Shown in pieces: positions 24,531-36,203 of a stretch of 64,000 nt of DNA. Source of the stretch: Pyrocephalus nanus (Eukaryota; Chordata; Aves; Passeriformes; Tyrannidae); the NCBI GenBank assembly GCA_038380795.1, contig CM076272.1, positions 4,832,001 to 4,896,000 on the forward strand. The letters are read 5' to 3'. The notes under the pieces were generated by a model. It was not told the origin of the DNA, did not search any database, and was given only the letters and a program-made list of their open reading frames with translations. Each line of letters starts with the position of its first letter. Position 1 is the stretch's first letter. The position numbers were made by a program, and so were the translations under genes.

Positions 24531-27072
24531 AACTGAGCAAAATGGGGAATCATTTTTATATGTTCCCATTTAAATGTAAATACAGAGCGACACAAAAGCC
24601 CTTTAATAAAACCGGTGTGTAGAGTCCTGGGTGGCAAAATACAAGCTCTACATTGTTCTTTTCATGTTCCTATTTAATTTTTGATGTCCAAGCACAAAAA
24701 TTATTATTAATAATTTTAAAAATCATACAATAGCTAATATGGCAGTCTGCTCAGTTGTCAGTAGGAGAGCCTGCCATATGCTAATTACCTAATTACGCAT
24801 CTCTCATTGCAATGTTTTCTCCCAAATCCTTCAGGTAAAGCCGAGTGTCTGCAGGAGGTGCTCAGGCTGAGCAGGGCTGGGTTCATGTGCACAGCAGCGG
24901 TTGGGAGACCACAAGTAATTAACTTCATTAACGTTGCTTTGACCTCACACAATACCCCAAGCCATGTTTGGGGTTGTTACCACTAAACCCTGTGGCACCT
25001 CTGGGATTTATAAGGCTTGAATTGACACCCCTTTGCTTTCTGACCTTGCCAAATTTGTTAGTCATTAGTGGCAGCTTCTGGTGTGTGAGTGGTTTGGGGG
25101 AGGTGGGATTTGGCTCCTCTTCATTCCTGGATTTCCTGGGGCTTTGAGCATCTCCAGGGGGTTCACGCTTGGCTTGTGATCCTGCTGGATTCCAGTTGTT
25201 TGGATGCAGAAGGCACAGCTGTTTGTTGTTACACCGATTCCATGCAGAATAAACATCTCTAGAGGCGCGAGGAAAGCGTTCGGGTGGGTGGAGTAGAGTG
25301 GCCTGAAGCTTTATAGCGTATTTCTGGAGTGTGCAGGAGGGAGGAGGGAAGGGCAGTTTGCTCAAGGTAACCAACTTAAAGCCCTGTTTGCACTTCCCAC
25401 GTGAGTCTTGGATACGCTCTGATAACACCAATAAAAATAGCCAGCCCTCCTGGCCTGAGCTTTGAAGTAAAATCTCAATGAGGATTTATCAAGCTTAAGT
25501 TTGCTGGTTTTCCCCCCCCCCCTTCTTGAGGAAAAGCTCTGGAGCTGCAGAGCTCCACAAAGCCCAACCCAGCACTTGACTGACATCATCCCTATTGCAT
25601 CTGTGCCTGTAGTAAAGCCACAGGAAAGCAGCTGGAACGCTTTCCGGAGTATAATGTATGTCCTGCTCCTGAGCAGCGCGCCGCCAATCCCTGCCAGATG
25701 GATCGCACTGGGACACATTCACTGCCTGGTTTGCGGAGCGCGTGGCTGGGGATAATCTGCTGCATGAAATATTGGAGAGGCAGACAGTGCAGCAGGAGAG
25801 GGTGCTGCTGGTTTGAGGGCCTCAGAAATGAAACACAGCTCCAAATCTCTTCCTTGCAGTGCATGTGGAAGGTGAGGGTGCCTATGCTGGGATCTGGGAG
25901 TGTGGGAGGAGTGCAAGGACAGGGCAACCAGTGAAGGGCTTCTTCTGAATACTCTTCCCAGCACTGAGTATTTGAAGTTCCCTAAACCTATTGTGGGTTT
26001 GACCTCACGTTTTTTGACCCTTCTTGAGTGTTTCGTTGAAGCCATGAGGGAACTGTCACAGTTCTGATGTCCTGCTCCAGTGGGGCAGCACTCAAGGAAA
26101 AGCTCAACATTAGGACGTGCATCATGTAAACTTTAATCTGTATTGAGTCACCTGCCACTTGATTGCCCAGATCCTGGCTCTGAGGGTCTGCATTTCTATG
26201 CAGTTCCCTTTTGTCTTTTTACTGGAATAACTCTTTGGCATCTCCCAGGGCAGTTTAGAGTTTGTTAGAACCAACTGGTGGAGAGCTGAGGCCCCTTAAC
26301 TCTGGATTTACTTTCATTTGGGGCTGCTGCTGGGCTGTCATCTTCTTGTCGTGAGGAGGTTCAAGGAGTCAGCTGCTCATTTGATGTCCAGCACCAGAAG
26401 TTCATGTTCTGTGAGTTTTAAGCAGTTCAAGAGAAATAAAAGGTGTGACTGTCCGAGGGAGGTGGCTGTAACATTTCATACCTGGTGTCAGATATGGACA
26501 TCTCTGGGAAAGGGGGACTTGGTAGGGGGAAAGTGCTGCTTTTTGAACCTGATAGGTTCAAAATCTCCAGGAGAGGAAGAAAAAGGAGTTTATCTACTCC
26601 TCACCAGCACAGGACCATGGATAAATGTATCTGAGGCAAGGGCCAGATCCATAGGGTAAGGTGATGGTCATTTTATCTCAGGAGCCAAAATTTGAGACTG
26701 CTGTGCCCATGAATTGATTCAAGGAGATGTCTGGTGTTTGTTTTATTCTCTGTACAATACACTGAAAATCAGAGGGTCTTTTTGAATCTTTGATGCTTCA
26801 AATTTGGGGCAAATTCAGCAAAAACTTGAGGTGCTGTGGGAGTTCCATGTGAGTAGAATCTGTGCTGTGGGCAGCGTTTGGGTGTTCATTTATTCCAGCT
26901 TCAGGGTGTGAAAACCCTGCTTTCCTTCCAGATGCCAGTTAGGAATCATCGTTTGCTTTCTTTAAGGTGATTTGCATCGTTACTTGAGTTGCTCTGTTGA
27001 ATCTCCTGGTGCATGTTGGCAGCTTCCCAAGGTGCTAAACCACCTGACCTGTTTTTATTCTGCCCCCTTTAG

Positions 27073-27151
27073 CATTGCTGACATGATGACCTGACAAGAC
27101 CCAGGCCGGCCCTGACTATGCAGCACGGGTACTGATGGGACAGGATCCAAT
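27073..27151 (+). promoter_or_regulatory. MYO9A: Inferred MYO9A 5' leader in the start-codon exon, with three uORFs
   Basis: A T-rich tract ending CCCCCTTTAG at 27072 looks like a splice acceptor, so the exon probably begins at 27073 with a 79-nt untranslated leader spliced to one or more upstream exons. The leader holds three upstream ATG frames: ATGATGACCTGA (27083-27094), ATG..TGA encoding MQHGY (27118-27135), and ATG..TGA encoding MGQDPI (27135-27155). The last stop overlaps the main start as ATGA. The uORFs are read directly from the sequence; the exon boundary and any regulatory effect are inferred. Confidence 0.6.
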
Positions 27152-27994
27152 ATGAGTGTGAATGATGTTGGAGGAAGACGACGCTTCGAGGAGAGCGAGT
27201 TCACGCTGCACATCTACCCCGGGAGCATCGCCGAGGGGACCATCTACTGCCCCATCACCGCCCGCAAAACCTCCACGGCCGCCGAGGTCATCGAGTCCCT
27301 CATCAACAAACTCCAGCTGGACAAGACAAAATGCTACGTGCTGGCCGAGGTGAAGGAGTTCGGAGGGGAGGAATGGATCCTCAACCCCACGGACTGCCCG
27401 GTCCAGCGCATGATGCTGTGGCCACGCATGGCCCTGGAGAACCGCATCAGCGGCGAGGATTACCGCTTCCTCCTGCGGGAGAAGAACCTGGATGGCTCCA
27501 TCCACTACGGGAGCCTCCAGTCCTGGCTGCGGGTGACGGAGGAGCGGCGCCGGATGGTGGAGCGCGGCTTCCTCCCGCAGCCGCAGCAGAGGGACTACGA
27601 TGACCTGTGCGGGCTGCCCGACCTGAACGAGAAGACGCTCCTGGAGAACCTCAGGAACCGCTTCAAGCAGGAGAAGATCTACACCTATGTGGGCAGCATC
27701 CTCATCGTTATCAATCCCTTCAAGTTCCTACCTATTTATAACCCCAAGTACGTCAAGATGTACGACAACCACCAGCTGGGCAAGCTGGAGCCCCACATCT
27801 ATGCCGTGGCGGACGTGGCGTACCACGCCATGCTCCAGCGCAGGAAGAACCAGTGCATCGTGATCTCGGGAGAGAGTGGCTCGGGGAAGACACAGAGCAC
27901 CAACTTCCTCATTCATCACCTCACCGCCCTCAGCCAGAAGGGATTTGCCAGCGGAGTAGAACAGATTATTCTTGGAGCTGGCCCAGTGCTTGAG
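27152..27994 (+). CDS. MYO9A: MYO9A first coding exon: RA-like domain and motor P-loop
   Basis: This exon encodes residues 1-281 of myosin IXa, an actin motor whose tail (outside the window) carries a RhoGAP domain. Residues about 14-112 form the N-terminal Ras-associating/ubiquitin-like extension of class IX myosins. The motor begins near residue 146, with [20 protein letters not shown] at 178-197 and the ATP-binding P-loop GESGSGKT at 240-247. The start ATG has A at -3, and an in-frame TGA lies upstream at 27113, so translation cannot begin further 5' in this exon. The exon ends ..GPVLE at a GTAAGA donor in phase 0. Paralog choice: [17 protein letters not shown] and the near-complete match to MYO9A as I recall it fit MYO9A much better than MYO9B. 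The exon is markedly more GC- and CpG-rich than the flanking introns. Without splicing the frame would run 37 codons into the intron and stop at 28103-28105. Confidence 0.96.
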
Positions 27995-29727
27995 GTAAGA
28001 TGGGAACAACAGGAGCGTGGAAATGTTATAACGGGGAAAAAACTTGAACCCAAGCAATTGGTACTTTGTTATGACACTGCTCTGGGATTATCTGCTGAAT
28101 CCTGATAGCAAAGTTCCAACAGCATTAACAATGGGAGAAGGCTGTGTTTCTGCCTATAGAATCCTACCTTCTTCCAAAAAAAAAGAAAAGGCAAGGCCAG
28201 CAAATGGCTCTCTGCCAAATTTATCAAGGATTGCTTTTCACTCAAGTGTTTCTTAACGCTGGTGATTTCTTAGTGTGAAAATGAGAATTATTGGTAGCCA
28301 TTCTTTATAGTAATTGTAAAGAGAATGCATTGCATGGTGTATTGATGTATTTATGGAGTTTCTGTGCACTCAACTCCTTCCATTCCTTCCCCAGCTCAAT
28401 GGCAACTTTCATGGTCCACATTGCATTTTCTAATCATTAGTGTTGATTTGGCTGGTGCAACTGCTTCCCTTATGAGGACTTTTCCTGCATGTTAGAACTG
28501 GGCCCTCAGCTTTGCAGATCTGAAACTCTAAAGAAGGATGCAAATCTTCCTTAGTTAACTTGCCTTGAGTTTGCCCTGGAACGTGGTTTTCCTTGGAATT
28601 GCCAGCTTTGCTTGTTAGAGTAGTGTTGGTGAAAGCCCACCTGCAGGTGGGTGACATGGGATCAGCCTCACCCTGCCGTGGGCCTTGGAGGGTGCAGGGA
28701 GGTGATTTGTTGGCTGTGTCCTCTTCTCTTAAAAGCAAAGGTGGCGGTGACTAAAGCAGAGTGAAACTCATGGGTTTGGGGGGACCTGTTTTGTATTTTG
28801 AAAGGGCTTTTTGGGCAGTGTAAACAGATGTCTGCTCTCTATGCCTGTATCCCGTTAATGAGCCTGAGGACTTGGATCAGCGTCACCTGCCAGCAGAAAA
28901 CTGGGAATCAGAGGAAGGACTAGTGGTTGTGGATATCTCAGCTAAGGATAAGCAGGCAGCTCCATTTTGCAAAGCCAGAAGGTTTTGATTCCTCTTTCCA
29001 CATCAGGTGGAATGGGCTAAGCTAATTTAATGTGGAGTTAGCGAAGGGTTGAAGGTGTTTGACATGGGCTTTGCCCTGAAAAGCAGCAAAGCTGCTAAAA
29101 CTGAAGGTAAAGAAATCAAAAGGGCTTCTTATTTAGGACAGTCTGCAGGAAAATGTGTGTTAATTCTTTTAAATCACCCAGGCAAGAGGACTCCCTGTTC
29201 TTACACTCACAGTGCTTCTCCTGGTGTTTTCCAAGAGATTGTGGAGCTGTTTCTTCTTGGAGTTGAAGAGAAAATATCAGAGCAGGCTCCCGTAGTCTGC
29301 AATTAATGGTGGTTACTGTGGTGACTCGAGGAGGCAACCACATTAATTTAGGAAAACCAGTATGAAAACTGTTATATTCCACCTGCAACCCTGTTATTCC
29401 ACCTCCAGTACTGTTATTTCTTTGAAACACTTTCATGCTGTGTGGTTTTTGGTATGCTCATTAACATATCATCTTGGACCAAGGTCACTTTATAGTTCTC
29501 TTTAGCAGTGTCAGAGGGAGCATCTCTGTCTAGGTTCCATTTGCAGAGGTTGAGAAGGACATCTCCATGAAAGAGGAGGTAGAAGGAAGTTTGGAGAATT
29601 GTGTTTTTTTGCTTAGATTCTATACCTTTTTTCAGAAATAGGTTGTCCACTTGGGTTGAGAGTGGCAGCACAAATGGTTCACTGGTCATACTGCTTTGGA
29701 GGTGGCCTCTCACTTCTTCTGGGGACT

Positions 29728-29955
29728 GTTCACAGAATGAATCACAGAGTGCTTTGGGTTGGAGAGACCTCAAAGCTCATCCAGTCCCACCCCCTGCCAT
29801 GGGCAAGGACACCTTCCACTGTCCCAGGTTGCTCCAAGCCCCATCCAACCTGGCCTTGGACAATTCTAGGCACGGGGCAGCCCCAGCTTCTCTGGGCAAC
29901 CTGTGCCAGGGCCTCTCCACCCTGACAGGGAAGAATTCCTTCCTAATTTTTCACC
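29728..29955 (-). mobile_element. Antisense CR1 3' fragment
   Basis: Read on this strand: GAATCACAGAGTGCTTTGGG, CCACCCCCTGCCATGGGCAA, GGTTGCTCCAAGCCCCATCC, TCTCTGGGCAACCTGTGCCA and GAAGAATTCCTTCCTAATTT. This is the reverse complement of a CR1 3' end. The similarity fades after 29955. Confidence 0.88.
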
Positions 29956-31167
29956 TTCTTTTCCTTTAAAAACCACCTTCGTAGTTTCTCTTCTCAGTTC
30001 CCTTTCCATCAGATGAGGTTGCTCCAACTGCTCCAGCCTGGCTGGGTTGGTGTGTTGGGATAAGGTGGAAGGCAGGGATGCCCTCAGTGAACTCACCCAC
30101 TCAGCCGCTTTGCTTTCCTTTTGCAAGATCCACAGCTGTTTTTAAGGAAAAAAAAAAAGATCTGAATCATATCTCTTCTTTTCTTTGCTGTTGGAACAGA
30201 AGGTTGCATTCCTTCACTCCAGCAGCTGGATGGCTGCTCTGGGGCTTCTGCTGCTGCCAGGGCTCTTGGAGAAAGTGAGTGTAATCCAGAATTCCTTCTA
30301 CTCTGCCAGCACCATCCCAAAGAGTTACAAATCAGGCAGGCTGGAAGATAAAGTGGGCATACTTCTGCTTTTCCTTCCCTTCCTGAAATTCCCTAAGGAA
30401 GAGCTCTTCAGAGCAGAGCTTCGGGTTGCGTTACCCTGCAAACCATTTGCAGATTTGACCTTGTGATTTGGGGTTGAAATTTTTCCCTTCTCTGGAAGCT
30501 TAAAGGCCAAACTTGTGTATTTTAATTTTTTTTTCCTCTTTTCCTTCATTGTCCTCCAGACACCTCCTTCGATCCCTTTGTTCTTCCTGCACATATCTAG
30601 GATTAGATTATATTCAGCTCAGGTTTGTCTTTCAGGAGGCAGCGACATCTTTGTGCTGCAACTCCTGATTTAGCAAATGGGGCAACTAAGAGCTTACTTG
30701 GACCTGTTAATCTCTTCCCCTGCTTGCAAAGTGTCTCTGGTAGGACAAGAACCTCCTGTTCCTGGGAATGCCGTTGCTGTTGTGCTCGCACGGAAGCGGA
30801 GCAAAATTGAGAGTGATTTATTATTTTCTGCAGCTTTGCTGTTTTCCTAATTTACCTGGTTTGAACAGCTTCAGGCTATTGTTTGGGATTTTTTTTTTTT
30901 TCCATGAGATTCCTGTGAGCCTTTTCCAAATTAGACTTTTGGGGATGGCTGTCAAGACAAACTGCTACTGCCATCTAAACACGGTGACATCATCCATAGT
31001 TGCACATAGTTTGAGGCATGTAGAGACCAAGTGTGTCCTTTAAAAGTCCATGTGATGTAAATCCTATGGATTTTCTTTTTCCTACACTGGAATTTAATAG
31101 GAAATTTTTTTTCTAGTGGTGCTGGAAATGGTTGGAGTGGTGGATATGGTTGCAATATGCTTTTTTT

Positions 31168-31235
31168 TGGTAATAAATGTTATATTTACATATTTATATA
31201 TTATTTGTCATAATTTATATTCCTTAAATATCACA
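31168..31235. repeat. AT-rich tract
   Basis: About 70 bp of nearly pure A and T (TATATTTACATATTTATATA and similar) with no regular period. Confidence 0.6.
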
Positions 31236-31644
31236 CTTATGTTTCCAGTCACAAGGTTCAAATTGGTTTAAAAATAGGTGATTTTTTTTTCTATTTCCCC
31301 CATTTTCTTACAAAGCCCACTTTTTCCTGTGGGAACTTGTTTTTTCAGCAGGGTGTCCCTTGGAGCTGAGCTTTCCAAAACTTTGCACTCTGGCTCTTTA
31401 GCTTCAAGACTGAGCTTGTCAAATTCCACTATTTTCTGGAGTTACCCAAGGAAGTGTTGCATGTGCTGCAATTCCATTCTGTTTCTGGTCCACTCCGTGC
31501 AGTACCTGGGGGGAAAACTTCCTTCTGCTCACCTTGATGCTCCATCGGGAGCCCAGAGGGCGTCACCCCGATGCCGTGTCGGTCACTGGGGTTCACTTCG
31601 GTGCCAACCCTGATGTTTAAGGAAGCACTGAGGAAATGGGATGG

Positions 31645-32603
31645 TCGTGCAAACAGTTGCCCTTCTTTTTGGAGAGAGGAATAGGAGGAGCTTCCCACCA
31701 GGGTTCAGTACCGGGGTCAGTTCTGTTCAGTGTCTTTGTCAAGGGGATCAAGTGCACCCTCACAAAGTTTGCAGAAGACACTGGTTTGGGTGGGAGTGTT
31801 GATGTGTTGGAGGGCAGGAAGGCTCTGCAGAGGAATCTGGACAGGCTGGATCCACAGGCTGAGGCCAAAGGTGTGAGGGTCAGCAAGGGCAAGTACCAGA
31901 TCCTGCCCTTGGGTCACAGCAACTCCACAGGGCTCCAGGCTTGGGGAAGAGCAGCTGGAAAGGTGCCTGGCAGGAAAGGACCTGGGGGTGCTGGTGACAG
32001 CTGCTGAACAGGAGCCCAGGTATGCCCAGGTGGCCAAAAAGGCCAGCAATATCCTGGCTTATACCAGCAATAATGGGGCCACAGGCCCAGGACAGTGCCT
32101 GTCCCCCTGTGCTGGGCACTGCTGAGGCCACACCTTGAATCTTGGGGTCAGTTCTGAGCCCCTCATGACAAGAGAGACACTGAGGGGCTGGAGTGTGTCC
32201 AAAGAAGGGAGCGGAGCTGGGGAAGGGGCTGGAGCACCAGGAGCAGCTGAGGGAGCTGGGGGGGCTCACCTGGAGAAAAGGAGGCTCAGGGGGGACCTAC
32301 TTTCTCTGTCCAACTCCCTGACAGGAGAGGAGGGAGCCATATGGGGGTCAGGCTCTGCTCCCAGGGAACAAGGGACAAGATAAGAGGAAACAGCCTCAAG
32401 TTGTGCCAGGAGAGGTTTAGGTTGGATATTGGGGAAGATTCTTTCACACTGTAAGAGGTGTGGATGCCCATCCATGGAAGTATTCAAGGTCAGGCTGGAG
32501 AGGCTGAACAACCTGGTCTAGTGGAATGTGTCCCTGCCCATGGGAGGGCAGTTAAACAAGAGGACCTTTGAATGTCCCTTCCAATCCAAAAGATTCCATG
32601 ATT
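31645..32603 (+). mobile_element. CR1 LINE fragment with decayed reverse transcriptase C-terminus (about 960 bp)
   Basis: The longest CR1 copy here. Its 5' part still translates as a CR1 ORF2 reverse transcriptase segment: PGSVLFSVFVKGIKCTLTKF, then the catalytic motif, then GRKALQRNLDRLDPQAEAKG. The FADD catalytic motif is changed to FAED (TTT GCA GAA GAC, 31768-31779), and the frame decays downstream, so it is inactive. Further 3' it has the GGAGAAAAGGAGGCTCAGGG, CTCCCTGACAGGAGAGG and GGCTCTGCTCCCAGGGAACA blocks and ends AGATTCCATGATTC. It shares the 3' block set with the copies at 46722, 54181 (antisense) and 62811. Confidence 0.92.
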
Positions 32604-33994
32604 CAGCACTGCTTTCCTGGATAACTGTGATTTAGCCACAGGGATATTTTGCTCTGTAAGTAGGGAATTCGTTGATGTGGACTTAGGACAGTGTTTGAAG
32701 ACCTTTTTTTCTCTTTAATTAGATTAGCTAGAAACATCCAGATGAACTTTATATTGGAATCCCAGCTGTTTGCCTAGACTATAACCCTTACGAGTGAGAT
32801 GTGGGTGTGTCCCTCTGCACCCATGCAGTTTGTGAGTGTCCTCCTCCATCCTCCCAGGCCATGCTTCAGCTTTCCTGGGGAGCTCAGAAAGCAAGTTCAT
32901 TTATCGCATCTTGGTAATTTTTTTTTTGTCAATTCTCAGCAAAAATGCAGAAGTAGGAAATTTCTCACGTGCCCAAAGGTCCCTGGGCAGGTTGGGGATG
33001 AGCCCTGATGTAAAGGATTGTTTTATCCGGATTGTTTTATCATCCGTCCCTTTCCCAACATCTCGTTTGTCTGGAGGTGCAGCCATGGCAGCTCCACACG
33101 CCAAGTGTGTTCTCTGAGCAGCTGTTTATTTACCTCTTCAAACATCCCACTCACATCTCTCAGTTGCTTTAAAACTAAAAGAAAATAGCCAAATAGCCGA
33201 CAGACCGAGGGAGCTGCCCTTCACTGCTGATGGGCGTCTGCAGCATCTCTGCTGGAAAAAAAAAGGGAATTGATTGCTTGAATTGCTTTGGGAAAATTGC
33301 AGCGAGGGTTTTTTAGAGATGGCACCACTCTTTGCACTCCCAGTGGGTGGTGGTTTGCTCGAGAACCTTGGGAACAGCAGCTGGAATTGCTTTGGGATTT
33401 CTGGAGCGGTGTTGCGCAATCCGCGTGTTCGGCTTGTGCGGGGAAGTCAGGTCTGCAACCTGAAAGTGTAGAGGAACAAAAGCCCTTATTTGTTCTTATT
33501 TCTTTACTCCTGATCCTTGGGTTGTCAGAGGAGAATGGAGGCAGCACCCCAAAGGGACTGAGTGTTATTCTCTAGGACGTTGTGGTCGTGCCCAGCCTCT
33601 TCCAGCTGAATCCAGCTCTGGCAGCAGCAGCTGGAGCTCCGGCCCCTGAGAGGTGGGAGTGGGAACGGCCCCGCGCTGCCGGCATTGCAGTGGATGCTGC
33701 TGAATGTTTCCAGAGCCAGACAAAGAGCCATTGAGAGGAGGTAAAAAAATCAATTAACTGGAAGGATCAGGCGTGTCCTGGACTTCCAGTGTATTCTGGT
33801 GGCACTGGACAACACAGAAATGCAAAGCTCAGTGTGCAGCATCCTCTGCCGCTTCTCCTATGTGTGATTATCCCAGGTAGCATCAGCTTCACTGGTAGAT
33901 CCCACCCTCTTAACTCCTGTGGAGCCAGGAGAAGGGGATACTCTCTTCATGTAGGAATTATGGTGCCATTGCCTGTGAGAGAAGACATTTGCAA

Positions 33995-34157
33995 ATGGCT
34001 CGTATTCGTATTTTTACCTGGAACAGCATTAATAGGCTATAAACTTTGAGTATATTCCTTGTAATCCTGTTGCTGCTTGAAACAGTATTAATGGGAGATA
34101 AAAATTTCAGTCGATTCATGTTTTTACCCCCTACTTAGAACAGTATTAACCAAATTC
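33995..34157. repeat. Degenerate 59-bp tandem repeat, three copies
   Basis: The anchor AACAG(C/T)ATTAA(T/C) recurs at 34022, 34081 and 34139 (spacing 59 and 58 bp). In the first two copies it is followed by GGCTATAAA or GGAGATAAA, and each copy is preceded by a TATTC/GATTC plus T-rich stretch. The copies are diverged, so the array is old. Confidence 0.6.
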
Positions 34158-34715
34158 CATTAAAATGGCCTTTACAAAAGAAATAGATCCTGTGATTCAG
34201 TCACAACGTTCAGTTTCCAACACACTGATTCTCTAAGTCATTAGGTTGTATCCTGTGGCTTTGGAGGTTTTATATCCAAAAACATGGATTTGTATGAAGG
34301 GGAGAGGAAAGATTTATTCTTCTGCTCATTACTCCTTTGGATTCTTTTTAACCTCTAACACCTGCTATTCTACTCACTCTCCTCTTTGAGTTTGGGGTAG
34401 ATGTTGGTGCAACAGCCAGGAGTTTTTCCTGTTGCCTGGAAAGGTTTGAGAGGGAGATTATCCAGCTGATGCCTAATGTGGGAAGAATTCGTGCAGGCAG
34501 TGACACAAAGGGATCCCACAGCAAGGCTCAGGCACCAACTGCTTTTCCCCAGCGCCTGCAAAATGCTGTTATTCTTCATCTGGGGAGAGCTGACACTTTC
34601 AGGCTCTGTATCAAACAGCGACTTGTTCATCCCTTTCTCTGACGCTGAATTATTCAATATTTTCACTTCAGACTCTCCCTGCACAGCCAGATGGGCTGTA
34701 TCAGTGGCTGAGTTG

Positions 34716-34733
34716 AATATTATTATTATTATT
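34716..34733. repeat. (ATT)n microsatellite
   Basis: About five ATT units. Short. Confidence 0.75.
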
Positions 34734-36084
34734 CATTATTTGCTATCTTCAGCAAATATTTCTTTACTCCAAAGTCCAGAGTGCTGCTCTTAAATGGCAC
34801 AAACTGTTTTTTCTTCCCTGAGGTGGGATTTGTTATTAAAGCAGGTTTCTACAAAGCTGCTTTTTCTCCACCCTTAAGAATTAGCATCTATTTTGTTTCC
34901 AGGAGGGAAATGCTAAATAAACCCTGCCCTTGCTGGGTGGAGCGCTCACCTTACAAGATATCCAGACTTTATGGCCCCCTGAATATCAGGATCTCTGGAT
35001 ATCCAGGCTCTGTAAATATTTATGTATCTGTACAGTGTAATCCTGACTGTGACCCACAGGGACCAAGTGCTCATGCAAACCCAGATGATGCTCAGCATTA
35101 TGTGGTATTAGAGAACAATTTACTTTCTTTAAAACATTTTTTTTAATATCTTTTTCTGTCCTGTTGCCCCAGTTTTATTTGGGTTTGTAGTAAGCTTTAT
35201 TGGTAAAACTTGAATGTCAGGGTGCACATTGAATCGGCCATGAGGGAAGGGCTCATTTTCTGAATCCTTATTTTTTCTCTCTCAAATGTATCTCTCAGTA
35301 TATTTATCAAATACTGTAATGATAATGTAGCCCTGATAAATAATGTTTTTGATCAGAGATCGTGCTGTTACTGTGCACTGAGGCTTCCATGAGGACTTAA
35401 TAACCCAGACAAGGACTTTTTATCCCTAATGTTAATACAGCACCGTGTTTTTCTAGTCACGGAATGAGAAGTTAATGCTGTAGAGGGATTCTGTTTCTTT
35501 CCCCCCGCTCCCTTCTCCCAGTCAAAATACAGATTTTTTTCAGTTTCCAGGACCATTTACTGAGACCCTTTTGACTTTTCTTCGTGGCTGGGGAGCCTGT
35601 ATTGGATTTGACACGGTGGGTTGGGTGCTGGGGGGGTGCCAGGTGGGTGCTGTGCTGCAGCCTGGTCACCCTTGGTGGGGAGCAGAAGGGCCTGAGAACA
35701 AGGAGCCTTTGTTGGACTGGGACTACACCCAGCTCCTGGTGGGGGACAATTGGCAAATTTGGGCTTTTGAATGGTTCCTGCTGTGCCCCTGGGTTTTCCA
35801 GGCACAAACTCTCAGTGCTGTCCCCTGAACTGCTCCTGCCCGAGGAGCAAATCCCTCTCCAGACTGCTCCATGACAAGGTGTCTGTGGCTTATTGAGCTC
35901 CAGAATTCAAACAAATTGTTTCCCAAGGCAGCAAAGGAAATTTTCTCACTCTGCCCTCTGCGTCTCCAAGGGGGAGAGGTGGCCCCTCCTTATTTACAGC
36001 ACAGAAATTGCTATTCATAACAGAAAAATTGTTGTTGTCACTTATTTTATACAGTGGAGAGACAATGTGGTCAGTTATGGAAGA

Positions 36085-36203
36085 GACCGCAGTGGATCAT
36101 CTGGTCCCCCCTCCCTGCTCCAGCACATGGTGGTGTTGGATCACAGGTTGGACTTGACCTCAGAGGTCTTTTCCAGGTCTTTTCCTGTAATTCTGTGATA
36201 ACC
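36085..36203 (+). mobile_element. Probable decayed CR1 remnant
   Basis: GGTTGGACTTGACCTCAGAG then GTCTTTTCCAGGTCTTTTCC and AATTCTGTGATA resemble a CR1 3' end in sense orientation. The preceding GTGGATCATCTGGTCCCCCC looks instead like antisense CR1, so this may be two joined or rearranged fragments. Low certainty. Confidence 0.45.

Larger units (their letters stand above)
1..27072 (+). other. Non-coding region 5' of the MYO9A start-codon exon (intron 1 and/or upstream DNA)
   Basis: No coding exon was recognised here. It contains CR1 fragments (about 1203-1503, 2850-2965, 18357-18607, 24041-24436), three CpG-dense islets (5001-5400, 11581-11910, 15661-16010), poly-T, T/G and A/C low-complexity tracts, and short tandem duplications. 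Because the start-codon exon appears to begin with a splice acceptor, at least the right part should be intron. Where the first exon lies cannot be decided from this window; the CpG-dense block at 5.0-5.4 kb is the best in-window candidate. The stretch 12480-13570 has no recognisable repeat or gene. Confidence 0.7.

Noticed and set aside
1..27072. Neighbouring gene SENP8 or another upstream gene in the left part
   Set aside because: No part of a SENP8-like protease or any other recognisable protein appears in either strand.
27331..27603. Second open frame inside the first MYO9A coding exon
   Set aside because: Shadow frame produced by the high GC content of the exon; the main frame is conserved and splice-consistent.
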